Below are positions 13,411 to 25,609 of a DNA stretch of 64,000 nucleotides, piece by piece. The notes beneath the pieces were generated by a model that did not search any database, was not told where the DNA came from, and worked only from the letters and a program-made list of their open reading frames with translations. A program made the translations under genes and the position numbers. Source of the DNA: Trichobilharzia szidati (taxonomy: Eukaryota; Platyhelminthes; Trematoda; Strigeidida; Schistosomatidae); contig OX235279.1 of the NCBI GenBank assembly GCA_944472155.2, positions 56,207,564 to 56,271,563 of the forward strand, read 5' to 3'. How positions within the stretch are numbered: the first letter of the stretch is position 1; each line of letters begins with the position of its first letter.

Positions 13411-14401
13411 CTCAATTTTTATATCTTGAGAACTTTTACAAATAAATAAGAGTTTTTTGTTATTTTTAATCGTGTAAGAGAATGATTTTCCTTACAATCA
13501 TTGTAAATTTTTATGGAATTAAGTCGATTCCAGCTTCCACGTATGTTTTATATACCTTATACTACAAGCCAGTTTTTTTCCATTAGAAAATAATTCTCTC
13601 ATACTTAAAGGGTAATGCTTCAATAGCTTCAAACCTTTATCTGATCCTTGATTCGAAGCTTCAATCCTTTAATAAATGTCTAATGTGTCCAGTCCACTGC
13701 CCAGAACAATGTTAAAAAAGTTTCTTTCACTGATATGCGCACAGACGGCAAAGCTCTTTAACTAGTAGGCAGTTCGCACTAGTCAAAAATCCAGTTACAT
13801 TTATCTGCCCAAGAATGTCACCTATCTCAACTAATAAGGATTTAGTGATCAATAACTGGAAGCATAGTAAAATGCAGTATTGTGCAGTATATAATAATCT
13901 GGCCTAGTTTACTAGCACGCAAGTTTTCTAGCCAGTCCCAAGCATGGAAAAGGAGGGGAAGTTGGAATTAGAACTTGTGACCCCACCCCAAAAAATGATC
14001 CACTGGCTACAGAAACCTCAAAACACTGCAAAAAGGTGAGAAACAAACTTATTTTTTACTGGAATCGGAGGGACAGAATGACGTGGTCTGAAGACAGCCT
14101 TTGAGAAGACAGTCAGCTGATGTGCATTCACTCAATGAAAGCAAAAATAAGGGTGGGGACGTGCAATATTCGTAAAATATAAAAACCTGGGAAATCTGCT
14201 CAGACAGCCAAAAAACGAGAAAATATGCCATGATAGTGTTAGGAATCTCCCTGAGTAGGTGGAGTGGATTGGGACAATAGAAATTATCAACTAAAAAGTC
14301 ATTAATCCACTCCGGTCACCCAGAAAATAACCACAAGCACAATGAAGCAGCGAGTGGCTGTCATGATGTCATCAACAGCACCCAAAGCTTGATGTAAGGA
14401 T

Positions 14402-14585
14402 AAAACTTAGTCACTGTGGTAGAGTATAATTCCATTCCATCCAGTAATATTTACTGATGATATTTCTAACAGAATTTACTGTCCATAATCCTTTCAAGGT
14501 ACACACATCGCTTCCTTGCTTCCTTTACACACATGAGTAAAAATTGATTAGACAATTGAATAAAATCAACATAAGACTTGCTCAA
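14402..14585 (-). mobile_element. PLE terminal fragment inserted in RTE copy A
   Basis: It carries tggtagagtataattccatt, then ccagtaatatttactgatgatatttc, and ends with a phrase close to acatgagtaaaaattgatt. The same order occurs at 15597-15795 and reversed at 62345-62410. The ribozyme-like core is degraded here. Confidence 0.55.
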
Positions 14586-15596
14586 AACAGAATGGAAGAT
14601 AAAGAACATTCGGAAGTAATATGTGTTACCAATAAAATACGACAGAGCAACCAAAGCTCTAATGAAGTGGGAACCAATCTGCTGCAGGATTATGCCAGTA
14701 ATAGTCAACTCAAAAGGAAGGAATTTTAGAATGCTACACTCCTAAAAAATTCAGATCCACTGAAGAAGAAGCAACATTTCTATAGACAACTGCAATAAGT
14801 AATGGGCAACATCCGAAGTGGTGCCATCATGCGAAGTATGAATGCCTAAATGTGAGCAAACAATACAGGAAGAGAACTCATCATGGGTTGAGAAGCTCTC
14901 GGAGAAATGCATGAGAACGAAAAAATTTTTGCAGACTTCTGCGCCTTCAGTAATTTGGAGATCAGAAGGAGTGTGTACAAACACAAGGATACACACAAGG
15001 CAACATGGATTTTGCCCTACTGGCACACCACAAACCAGATAGATTCCATCTCAGTGTTGCTCAAGGAAGCGGAGACGCAGCTAGCCTGCTGGACACAAAG
15101 TCGAGGACTAGACCAGACGTAGACGCAGATCATTGTCTCATGCAAGAAAAAGTAGTGTAAGGTCAATGTGAAGGCCTTCAAAACAACTGGAGGCAGACAA
15201 CAATTGATTTTTCACTTTTCAGAAAATCAAGGACGAAACTATAAAATAAACGTTCACTGCAAATATCAGAGCAAAGATCGAGGCACTACCTAGCATCACC
15301 GAGGAAACCTGTGTGGATGAACATTAGAAATAACTCTCTGGAGGTGGTGTTCAGTGAAACGTGTGCGACTGTTCTAGAAAGAGAGAAAGGAAGATAAGGA
15401 ATGGTTCTCAACGGATACCTGGAAGCTAATTGAGGAGAGGAGGATAGTGAAAGGGAAGATGACTCAATGCAAAGATGCACAAAAGAAGAAGAAGCTGAGA
15501 TCAATTTACACTGCACTGAATAAGGAAACGAAACAGAGTCCTACGAAAGAAAAATTTCACATGCTGATATAAGTATAAGAACTTGGACATTGTGGT

Positions 15597-15795
15597 AGAG
15601 TATAACTCCATTACCGAGAAGCTTTTTATTTTGACAAATGAACAGTATTATACAGTAATATTGAATGATGACGTCTTGAGCACACACTTCTGCTCAAAAT
15701 CATTTGAAGTTAATCACACAACATTTTCCCTCACTTATATACATGAGTAAAATTGATCAGACATTTGAATAAAAATTGATATTGGATAATGTACA
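15597..15795 (-). mobile_element. PLE terminal fragment (pLTR) inserted in RTE copy A
   Basis: This 199-base block runs from tggtagagtataactcc to attggataatgtacattc. It is the reverse complement, with divergence, of the right two thirds of the solo terminal element at 16657-16985. RTE sequence resumes immediately after it, at about 15800. Confidence 0.6.
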
Positions 15796-16656
15796 TTCAT
15801 GTGCCGGCCAAATTGCAAATCTACGCATCGTCATCACAAAACAAAGCATAGAATGTCGGTCAAACCTCCACCTCATCTTCCTTCATCGACTTCGAAAACG
15901 CCTTCGGCAGCGTTGACCGAGGAGTATTTTGGGAACCGCTCCAACACTACGGCGTGCAGTGCTCAAGTCCTTATCGACCTCATTCAACAGCTATATTGAC
16001 AACGCCGCGTGTCAGGTGATCAACAAGGGAAAACTCAATGAAGCCTACATTTGAAGTGAATGCAGTAGTAGGTAAAGGCCGAGTATTATCACCGATGATA
16101 TTCTTAATTGTGGTGGACTGGATCATGCGTCAGACTGTGCATGGGGAGTGAGAAGACAGGAGTACGTTGGATCACCGATGATAAGATTCTAGAAGATCTG
16201 GATTTCGCGAGTGGATGATTTATGTCTAATGTCAGACAAACTCGAAGACTTAGAAGCAGGCGAAAGCCAACAAACTGGCTGAGGAGCCTGTAAGCGAAGG
16301 TAGGACTCCGGGTGAACACAGAGAAGACGGAGATGATGAAGATAACCAACGAATCAACAGCGACAACAACCAGCACCAATCACCATCAACGGGAGAGATT
16401 TGACAGAGGTTACTTTCTGCACTCACCTAGGCAGCATCGTTTCAACCACAGGCAGGCGGAACGGATGAAGATGTCAAAGGCTGATTCAGAAGGACAAGAC
16501 ACACCTTCATCAACCGGAAACCAGTTTGGAAATCTTCTGCACTAACTCAGCATAAAGAATAAGATTCGGACTTTCAACACATATGTGAAGTCAATCAGTT
16601 CTTGTATATGGATCGAAAACTTGGCGTGTTTGTCACGAAAAGGATTTCCAGCAAGT

Positions 16657-16985
16657 GTAATAAATAATCTTAAAATTCTCTTTCAATTCACGTACATCAT
16701 AACATTCTAACAAGTTACTTAGTTTTACTATAAAAAAATCTCTTATTTCCCATCTAATTGTATTTGATCAATAACACTCATATTATTATTTCTGAATGTA
16801 CATTATCCAATATTAATTTTTATTCAAATGTCTAATCAATTTCACTCATGTATATAAGTGAAGCAAAAAGTTGTGTGAGTAACTTGATATGATTATGAGC
16901 AATAAATTGTGCTCAAAACGTCATCAGTTAATGTTACTGTATAACACTGTGTGATTTATCAAAATAAAATCTTATCTATAATGAA
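16657..16985 (+). mobile_element. solo PLE terminal repeat with target-site duplication, in RTE copy A
   Basis: This 329-base insertion splits the RTE 3' coding region. It is flanked by tttccagcaagt (16645-16656) and tttccaacaagt (16986-16997), a 12-bp target duplication with one mismatch. Inside, 16884-16930 forms the hammerhead-like fold described for 54686-54730: a GAGCA/TGCTC stem followed by AAAACGTC. The same insertion at the same site is present in copy B and in the right inverted arm, so it predates their spread. Confidence 0.75.
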
Positions 16986-17379
16986 TTTCCAACAAGTTGT
17001 AGACTTTCATCATCAGCTGCCTTCGCTGGCTTCAAATTCAAGATCAAATGGTCAGAAGGAATTAACAACAAGGAACTATGGGTGCGAACCAACCAAGAGC
17101 CAATCGCTCAAAAAATATGTAGGTGAATATTGAGATGGTTCGGACACACGCTGAGGAGATCATTTGGTAACCGTGAGCGCCAGACTGGCTCTTGAGTGGG
17201 ACCCGAATGAAAAACTGAGATTTGAGCGTCTGAGTGTTACATAACGAAGATCGTTTGGGAATGAAATAAGAGCCTATGTTCATTCATGAACCCAGACAAA
17301 ATGGATGGCAAGAAACAGGAAGAAATGGAGGTGTTTTGTTGAAACCCTATGTTCCACCTGAACCCCAAGAGAATAATAA

Positions 17380-18640
17380 GTTAAATAACAGTTTAATGTA
17401 CAGCAGTGGAAATGAATCCATGTCAGTATCGAATTCACAAATTAGAATAAACTGTGCTAACGAAATTCCAAATTGTAAGAGTCACTTTATCACCAGAGTT
17501 AGTGTCTTATAAGTAATACTCCGACTTGAATGCTTTTAAACCCACTGAAAGATACGGATCTGACGCATTTAAGTAATAATTTTTGTTCCGTTCTATATTT
17601 CACTGAATGTGTCAACTTTTTTGACAGCATTTGTTTTTGAAGACCCTTGCGTAAATGAATAACTACTAGAAATATGCATTACGCTTACACTTCCTCAAAT
17701 GTCTGTTCACATAAACAAATTTAATCACAAACTACGGAAGAATGTAATACGAACGTTCTCAGAACCTTAACAACAAACATGCTGTAGATGCTCCCGCCTG
17801 CTGGATAGCTTCAACGAATATTCAAATAGCAGCTTCAATTCCTATTCTTGTAGTAGTTGTTTTGAAAAAGATATGATTATGAAAAATTATTTGGCTAGAA
17901 ATAATTAACAAATTGAGTATTCAAATATCATCATGCGTAAAATCTTATTTCAAGTATATATACAACAAAATGATTCATTCTACAATGCATATATATATAT
18001 ACATACGTGCACAAATGATAAGCTATTCACCTCACTCTTTTCAATTCAGTGTAGTTATAATGTTCTGAACAATCTTTCATTTGTGAGAAGCATAGAAGGA
18101 AAAGAAAAGCAATCGATTATTCTTGCTCGACTAATCACACTTTGCATTTTTCTCAGTGGTTTGTGACGCATTTCGATCCAGAAAAATATATTCATGATTA
18201 TGTATTTCCAAATAACAGAACATCAAAAAAATAATAAATAAATAAATCCGTTTATCTAAGTCTGTGTTTGTCTGTAACAGAACAAAAAAATGATTATTTT
18301 AATTCAAGTTAATTAAAAACTGTCTGTGGAAATATCATACTTTATTATTATACTTTAATCACGGAACTGTTAGTCAGGATGAGCCGATTGATGAGTGAGA
18401 AGAGAATAAATGAACAACTAATTCTCCTAAAAAAGAAATGACTGTGTCTAAATTTATTTTGTCATGATTTTATAATAGACATTTTGCTTGTAGCTGATGG
18501 CATCAAGCCATATAATAATGCAGGATAAGAACTGCTAGTTGGTTTCTTCAACTTTCCATTTCCTTTACTTTAATGTAAAGAATAAGTAGACATTTGTAAA
18601 AATTATAATTGTAAAATCTCAGCCAAATTGAAATGATTTA
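17380..18640. other. unique non-coding region
   Basis: No gene is recognised. The tail of RTE copy A ends at about 17375. Open frames are short and without motifs. Confidence 0.4.
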
Positions 18641-18644
18641 TTGG

Positions 18645-18790
18645 TTTCAGGATTTCATCATGAGCTGACATTGGTTAGAGAATCATTGGAAAAAACTGGG
18701 AGTACTGGACAGCTGTTTCGTTCTAGTTTGGGACTCTTCATCAGTACGCACCCACCGGGGCTCGAACCTACTGCTCACTGGCGACTGGCC
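18645..18790 (-). mobile_element. Sm-alpha-type SINE with hammerhead module (minus strand)
   Basis: On the minus strand a tRNA-like B box (ggttcgagccccggtgggtgc) is followed by the hammerhead block at 18704-18746. Helix I is TACTG/CAGTA, helix II lies in the agtcccaaactagaacg segment, then GAAAC-AGCTGTC. The 5' core reads ATGAAGA where CUGANGA is required, so the ribozyme is probably inactive. The 3' part continues through tcagctcatgatgaaatcc. It forms an inverted pair with the plus-strand copy at 18950-19140. Confidence 0.8.
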
Positions 18791-18949
18791 CTATTCAGTT
18801 AAGTAGTTGCCTGAGGTTCTAGTGGGAAGCCGTGACCAGTAGGGTGCAGCAGGTTGGGTGTGAGGACAAATACTCGCCGAAGACATTGGCTAGCGTTTGC
18901 GCTATGTCGTGAATTTGCAAAAGTTAGAATTCATGGGCCATTGAATCGG

Positions 18950-19140
18950 GTCCCAGTGGCTTAATGGTCTACGAGCTCGCCTTGTAACCAAAAGGTCCTG
19001 GGTTCGAGCCCCGGTGGGTGCATACTGTTGAAGAGTTTCAAACTAGGACGAAACAGCTGTCCAGTACTCTCAGGTTTTCCAATGGATCTCTAACCACTTT
19101 CAGCTCATGATGAAATCCCGAAACCAATCAGTCAAATCCT
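18950..19140 (+). mobile_element. Sm-alpha-type SINE with hammerhead module (plus strand)
   Basis: The tRNA-derived head has an A-box-like tggcttaatggtctacgag and B box gggttcgagccccgg. The hammerhead block at 19023-19065 has helix I TACTG/CAGTA, 5' core TTGAAGA (one change from CUGANGA), a helix II segment GTTTCAAACTAGGAC, then GAAAC-AGCTGTC. The tail contains agctcatgatgaaatcc. Schistosome Sm-alpha repeats are known to be polymerase III SINEs carrying self-cleaving hammerheads. The core substitution makes cleavage doubtful in this copy. Confidence 0.85.
19023..19066 (+). ncRNA. hammerhead ribozyme-like motif in the SINE
   Basis: Five paired bases of helix I (TACTG with CAGTA), a helix II closed by G and C, the conserved GAAA, a short palindromic helix III (ACAG/CTGT) and cleavage triplet GTC are all visible. 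C3 of the core is T. With such a short helix III, activity would be expected mainly as a dimer. Confidence 0.65.
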
Positions 19141-19170
19141 TGCAAACCAATGCTTAAATATGGAATGATT

Positions 19171-19219
19171 AATTCCAACGTTTCTTTCGACAGTCTGGTC
19201 CGAACTTCTTCAGGGAATT
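19171..19219 (-). ncRNA. PLE-type hammerhead-like motif
   Basis: On the minus strand, helix I is AATTCC paired with GGAATT. The core is a perfect CTGAAGA, and GAAAC is followed by the triplet GTT. Helix II (the segment between the core and GAAAC) is weakly paired. The order helix I, CUGAAGA, helix II, GAAAC, GUU, helix I is the layout known from ribozymes at PLE termini. No PLE coding sequence adjoins it, so it is probably a leftover terminal fragment. Confidence 0.5.
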
Positions 19220-19224
19220 TTACA

Positions 19225-21125
19225 AATTAAATTTTTACAAATGTCTGCTTCTCACTCGGTGCCCAATTATTTTGGAACTATTCGGTCGAATCTTGATCAT
19301 AGTACATATGAAAAAATAAGTAAGTTCTTGCTAAAACGTAACCACTTTTTTCCGTCGCCAAAGTGATGACACAATCTTCATTTTCAGTGTATTCCCTCGT
19401 TGGTAACTGGTACAGTAGTTTGGAATAAAGTTTTCCCTTAATTAGGAAGTCTTGACGAAAGGCATGAAAGTTATTTGTATGTCTTGACTTGTGAGACCAA
19501 CTGCGTTTGTGGTGTTCTACTCAATTGAAGCTACTAATATGATGAAATGAAAATATTCAGATGACCGAGTTTTCTCTCTAATGGTTTTGTTAATAACAGG
19601 TTAATCATTTTCAAGTAGTCTGGAGAATACAGATAGTTACAAAAACCGTAGCATATGGCCATTTCGTGGTGATAGTAAAACAAACTGATGACAGCTCAAC
19701 AAAATGGTACGTTACTGCCGAAAGATTTAACAGCATTTTTCTACACCTTTCCTTAGTTTTCCGAAGAAAGTCCAGGCCTTATTCACATTTCCCCATACCG
19801 CACCATACTGCAGCTAAATATTTTGAACTAATCATAAAGTAACAGAAGTAATTAAACCTTGTAATAATTTCATTGCGTTTGTCAGACACACGAAGTATGA
19901 CAAACACAATGGCCTGCTTCTTCGTTAAAAGATCCACTAGCAGCTCAGTGTTTCGATTTGTGCATAAACTCTAAAAGATACGTGAGCATCACTGTGCAAG
20001 ATTCGCAGATGAACTTTATGGGGAACCTAAAAACTATTTTTTGAAAGCACGACTTATATTCCATTGATTAGTAAGTATAGACTATTTATGAAGTTCTTTA
20101 ACTATTTCATAATATAAACTGAAATCTTAGTTCCTGCACACGTCCACATTCATCAGAATCATACCAGCAATGTCAATTCATTTAGTGACGACGTTGAGTT
20201 TCACACTTTTCGTGTAGTTAAATCAAACTTGTCACACCAGATTGACAACTAGTATAGTTTTTTAAATATCATACCTTTGTTTATTTTCACAAGGTTATAA
20301 CTGTTTTACATTGCGTGCTTTGCGCAAAACAATCTTAAAGTATTATTCCTAAACTTTATCATTCTCATCGAAAAGTGCATAGCTTGGTATTTGGAAAAAG
20401 TCAGTTACTGTGGTTACAGTAAATACTTTCACAATAAATCCACTACTTCAATAATTAGTTATTCATTTGATAATCATACTCGAAAATTCAAAATCTATCA
20501 TTCTATCTAGTGTTTGGAAACTTTTATTTTTAAATTCATTTATAGTTTTGGAAAGTATTTATGACATATCTTCCAGTAGACGTAAACAGAAAAAGAAGTG
20601 ACTTCAAATGTAGTGGTAATAAGATAAAATGCTTACATTGTGAACCGATGGTTCTGGAATGCATCCACTATGAAGTCGTCAGTACTCTGTGATTGAGAGC
20701 AAAGAAGCAGAACCAAACATACCTCCATTTCGCCCTAGTTCTCACTTATTCTCCAAATGATTTAATTTTGTGACAAGTCTATTTTTTTTAAACGTTTTCG
20801 AACAGTGAAATAAGACTCTACGTTTCAGCAAGCATACGACTCTTTCAAGATGGATTTATACAACTTTTACTATTGCAGGACCATGAGGTTTGGCTATATG
20901 CAATTATGACGACTTTGTCATACTATGATTTTCCATCTATTGCAGATGATTTCAGTTAAATAGGCGTCTAAAATACCTTATTCATCCTTCTCTTAATTTC
21001 AGTTAACGAAAATATTAGCCCATAAATTTATATTTATCTTATTTTGCCTGTCAATTCTGATTGATTTGTGTTTCGTAAATCTGTGCAAATACACAGCATA
21101 GTTTCACTCTGCTGCCAACACAGCG
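19225..21125. other. unique non-coding region
   Basis: I saw no gene, repeat or structured RNA in this 1.9-kb stretch. Confidence 0.4.
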
Positions 21126-21167
21126 TAAACAGAAGAAAATGAGTGTCCGGAAAAACGATAATATGCT

Positions 21168-21734
21168 ATGGACAAAAACATCAAACAAAAAATCCAAAAG
21201 CAAGAAACAGCATCTGTGCCAAAAATGATACTTTATATGAACCTCGACTTCAAGGGAGACCTACTCAGCGACATCCTTAGAAGGAGAATCTCCACCTCTT
21301 TAAAAAGAACTTTATTTGCGGCAACATTGAGAGTAGTGTTCTCTAGTCGCCCGCTGATCTGCAGAGGCCCAAAAGACAAGATTCTGCACCTGACCACTTC
21401 TATGTGTATATATCAGTTCACCTGTTGCTGTGGAGCCAGGTACATCGGTCGTTCAACGCGTATCCTGTCAAAAAGGGTCAAAGAACACCATCCAGCGTGG
21501 CTACAGAAAGGAAGTAATAGCTGCATAAGGAGTGCAATAATCGAACACCTCGTCAACACTGGTCATTCCATCTCAACAAACGCCTCCTAAAAAGTAATCT
21601 ACAAAGTGAAGAACAACCTTCCAAAGACAATACGTTTCCGTCTTCTTTGCATCGGAGAAGCCCTAGCCATTAAGCTAGAGGAACCAGAACTGTGCATTCA
21701 AAAGAAAATTATTCAACCACTTCTACTCCCATGG
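21168..21734 (+). pseudogene. Penelope-like element GIY-YIG endonuclease ORF (one stop)
   Basis: The frame runs 140 codons to a TAA at 21588 and continues in the same frame to LCIQKKIIQPLLLPW at about 21734. Visible motifs are MCIYQFTC (GIY half), GARYIGRST (YIG half), then R, KEHHPAWL, a conserved glutamate in AIIEHLVNTGHSI, and the C-terminal LCIQKK. The nuclease nicks DNA for PLE integration. Reverse transcriptase is absent upstream, so the copy is 5'-truncated. Its closest relative in the window is 39097-39603. The start at 21168 is only the first Met, and upstream homology is not evident. Confidence 0.8.
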
Positions 21735-22125
21735 TAACAACTGTGTTGATTTGACTTAACTTTTCTTTGTTTGTTTGTTTGATTTGACTTGACTTTTGTT
21801 TGTATGCTTATTTTTCTACTTAAAACCCTTGTGTAATTCCGTATATTTTGTTTCCATGTACACCCTGAGTACAACTCTTTCATTAAACTATTTATGTTAT
21901 TACGCAACTCTTCTTTAACAATCGTTTGTGACAACTCATCACTTTTGTTACTACCCTTTTATATCAACATCCAATTCATCTGAACTTACTAGTTGTATTT
22001 TCGTTTGACAAATTTAATGTACACACACATACAAAACAACCATATATATTTGCGATTGTACAGCTATGAAAATGAATTCACCGAGAAGAGACTCTTCGCT
22101 GAACTACTTGTCTTCTGTCTATTAA
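21735..22125 (+). mobile_element. PLE 3' untranslated region and terminal motif
   Basis: The region downstream of the endonuclease frame ends at 22020-22110 with the reverse complement of the agcgaagagtctcttttc...gctgtacaatcgcaaatata block found at 12895, 38455 and 55205. The block is therefore the 3' end of this PLE family when read in the sense of the ORF. Confidence 0.65.
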
Positions 22126-22129
22126 ATTA

Positions 22130-23090
22130 CCATTACTCTATCCCTCTTTAAACTGGTGCCTTTCAACACCTTTCCCGTTGAAGTGACTAAAAGTTATGCA
22201 TCTTACAATGGAAAGTATCTATAATCATTACTCATCAACAGACAGTCAGATCATATGCATTCAACATAATACTCTGCTTTTGAATCATTACTTAAAAATG
22301 TTGAAAACTCAATTCAAATTTACGTTTCCAGAATAATGCTCTAAATTGTTTCCGTTGCTTTGATATTTTTGTTTAGAGTGAAAGTTTCAAGAAGACAAAA
22401 TGAAAAGCCAACCTGTCATGGAAATAATAAAAGATAGAAAAGTACACTGAACTGTGTAAAGTACTTTTAAAACCTTAAATAGGTTAGATGTTACAATTTT
22501 AAGAAGAATAAATTTGGACTAATTGGCTGGGGAATTCAGAATGATGAGCACAAAGAAGTTTCTTTCCAGATAACGTCCAACCCATCTAGTGTGCTAACGT
22601 GCTCGTCACTATGGAAAAATCATATACACCTTGTCACCTTGGCAACTTTACAAATAGTAACAGTGATGTAACTTGCAGAAACAAGACATAACATTTTATT
22701 TATTGCTTTCTAGTTTCTGAAAAATGAAAACAAAACGGATCGTGAAAAATAATAAGAGCAAGCTGTACAAAATGTGAAAATAATGATTTGATTTAAATGG
22801 AAATGTAAAAACGATTAACGCAAGCCAATTTTGTGACCTATTCAATATTATAGGCAACCGGTGGATGAAACTTGTGTCATCTAGCAACTTACTTATCCAC
22901 TAGGCCTACACACGAAGTCATCTACCAGTGCATTGTTGGTGAAACTTATTAAACTAGAGTCATTACTTCAAAGTGTTAAGCGTTCTAAAATCAGACTTAT
23001 AAAGTCCACGCCACAAAGTCTCTCACTATGGCAGTATTCGTGAACTTCATAAAAACTCAAAAGACAACGCTGATAGTGACAAACTTTTTT
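22130..23090. other. unique non-coding region
   Basis: No gene or repeat is recognised here. Confidence 0.4.
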
Positions 23091-23094
23091 TTTG

Positions 23095-23278
23095 ATTTAC
23101 AGCTTGATTCCATACCGTATTTTCAGTACAAGTATGGAATTTTCAGCATGGATATCGGTTAGCCCAAATTCAGGCCTACCATAGATATCGGGTGTGCGCC
23201 GGCAGGGGATCGAACCCCGGACCATGTGCATGGTCGGCGAGAGTCCTAACCACTGTGGCACCGACGCACCAAGAGCTA
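23095..23278 (-). mobile_element. second tRNA-derived SINE family, copy 1
   Basis: On the minus strand a tRNA-like head (ggtgcgtcggtgccacagtgg; B box ggggttcgatcccc) is followed by a body with phrases such as gctgaaaattccatacttgt. The same head and body occur at 57925-58098, also on the minus strand. The head resembles that of the RTE-tailed SINE at 49574 but the body is different. Confidence 0.7.
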
Positions 23279-23299
23279 TAGTATTTTGACATATATATA

Positions 23300-24235
23300 T
23301 ATATATAATTCTTTTTGCTAATTTACTGACACTTTTACTTTTATGTAAGAATTTCAGGGTTATAAATCCTCTACATTAGAATAACACTAGAAAGTTATCT
23401 CATTTCCTCCAATGTAGAAGTAGTAGTGGTAGAACAAAAACAAAGTACATAGTTGTGTGCATATTTTTCATATATCCATCTGAAAGATTTAGATTATTTC
23501 TACAAAACCACTTTTGTTCACATCTTCCAAATCTTTAAAAACATCCTTATATCAAACTTAACGAGTGAACAAGTTATACTTTTGTTCAGATATTCAAAGA
23601 ATCGCTTGTTTAAGTAACTGCGCTTAACATTAATGATTTTCGCTGAAACTTAAAGAAGACTATGATCTTTCCAGATACGAACCTACTCACAAACAAATTT
23701 ATCTATGAGAACCACTTTTACATACAGTAGCATTATTCTTTTATGTAAATGAAATATTTATTCAAGTCAACATATGGAAATGACTATCCCTCAAAAACAC
23801 AATTATTTGTTGCATATATATGCTTACATAAGGTAAAAAGGAACTTTGTTTTAATTGATTGCTTGCATCAGCCGTAGTTTTCTGATAGTGACAAATTAAA
23901 GTGACCATCCACTAATGTAAAACCTTGCTGTATTAGTTAAAAATATCAGCAGTATTGGAAAGCGTTTAGTGGCTTACCAGAAATAAAAAACACGAATTAT
24001 TCTATGAATGAAACTAAATTCAGCTCCTTTTTAACTAATGGCGCGTATCTATTTAAAGGGTATTTGCTTAGCCACTATTAGTCTCCCTTCTTCATGTAAT
24101 TAGCGAAAGCATTTATGTGTCAAGTTACAAATTTTTTCAGGTTTAAATAGTCGTCTGAATTTGATGTAGTCGCAGTTTATGGCCTTTCTTTATATCTCCT
24201 ATCTCCAATACATCAGACTATTAACTAAAGCAACA
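23300..24235. other. unique non-coding region
   Basis: A (TA)n tract lies at about 23291-23307. Nothing else is recognised. Confidence 0.4.
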
Positions 24236-24249
24236 TTTCAAGTTAGGTC

Positions 24250-24345
24250 ACAAAGTGACATCAGTTAGAAAACTACTGGAAACCAGCGAGTACTGTATGG
24301 CTGTTTCTTTCTAGTTCAAACCTTCGACCTCCAGCTTGTGTGGCC
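24250..24345 (-). mobile_element. degraded Sm-alpha-type SINE remnant
   Basis: A minus-strand remnant: ccagcgagtactgtatggctgtttctttctag aligns with the helix I, helix III and GAAAC part of the SINE hammerhead block, preceded by gacatcagttagaaaactac. The tRNA head is not recognisable. Confidence 0.5.
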
Positions 24346-24399
24346 AGCCAGTTCGCAATTCGTCAGTTGAGATGGAATTCAGTGACTCATAAATTTTAA

Positions 24400-25395
24400 C
24401 TCCTGTTGTTTCACAATGTATGGAGCCAGTCCATACCAATTTCCTCGGTAGGTATATGCTTACGCACTTGACTTATTGAACCTCATTAGTCAAAAACCAT
24501 TGATAAAACATTGGGCACTCCATCCTGTAGTCAGTTACTGGTGTGTTTTGGATTAATTTTCAGCTGTTAGTTTAAAAGAATCGGACTTAAGGAGGTAAAC
24601 TAATGTAAATTTTAAAACTGAAAGAATGAGATAATGACAAGGAAAATATCTAAAAATAAGCTAAGCATATAATGACAGATGGTAGGCGCAGTAAAAGACA
24701 CTAATGTGATAAAGTAATTAATATCTGTAAACTTTTGGTAGTTAATTGTAATTTCTTTATCTATCGGTAGAAGCTGTTTGAGAGAGCCTATTACCACGTG
24801 TAAAAAACCTATCAAATATAACGTATCAGACTTTCCGATGAAATGGAGATACATTATCTACTGAATTTTTTTGTTTTGTGTAAGTTGAGATAAAATCTGA
24901 GTGAACAGAGTAAATCGGAATCTTTCGTTGAACTGAGACAAAATCTGGAAATTCACCATGAGTCTCCCAGTCGAAGTCTGGATGACTTAAACAGAAGAAT
25001 ATTTACTAAAGCACATTCACGAATCTAACATTCGTTCTCCTTGCCCAAGCTCGCAAATCAACTTATGCATCAGAATACAATATGAATACAATGCAATCCA
25101 AACATTCAGACATTATTTGAAGCATTTCTACAGCATTGTGAGCAAAGAAGAGTTTGAAGTGAATGCTGTGAAAAACACTGCCATGCGACATCTTTTAATC
25201 CTGAACCACCTAATCATATATCACTAATATAAATATATATATATATATATATATGCGCATAATCTGAACTGAGTTTGATGACAGAATAGTTTTCAATAAC
25301 ACACTAGCCTACATCTTCAGTTTTACTTTACAGGAAGTCCTCAACGATGCAAATATGATGAAAAATAGATATCAAACCAAGAAGGTATATATCAT
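24400..25395. other. unique non-coding region
   Basis: A (TA)n tract lies at 25229-25254. The longest frame (80 codons, minus, 24854-24612) has no motif. Confidence 0.4.
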
Positions 25396-25609
25396 TATTA
25401 TTATCGTTTCCTTTAATTCCTAGAGGAACATAGGGTTTCAGCCGTGCGTCTCCATTGCAATCGGTTCTCTGCTAGAGTCTTCACCTGGCTCCTAGTTTGC
25501 CCACACGTTTTCATCTCCTCTTCACATGACCTCTTCCAAGTCACCCTTGGACAACCAACTCGCCACTACCCTTCCGGGTTCCACTCGAGCGATGGCTTGT
25601 CTAGTGATG

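Larger units (their letters stand above)
13920..17375 (+). mobile_element. RTE-clade non-LTR retrotransposon, copy A (decayed, with nested insertions)
   Basis: The 5' end (about 13930) shares its start with copy B at 31785. The endonuclease region is recognisable at 14140-15120, for example FADFCAFSN then VYKHKDTHKATW, which are equivalents of residues in copy C. RT fragments follow at 15870-16560, and the 3' end contains ccctatgttccacctgaacc at 17343. Stops and frameshifts are numerous. Minus-strand PLE-terminal fragments interrupt it at 14402-14585 and 15597-15795, and a plus-strand one at 16657-16985. The tract 15826-17112 is almost identical to copy B while the flanking parts of the same element have diverged. 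The element family encodes an AP-type endonuclease and RT for target-primed insertion. Confidence 0.8.
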
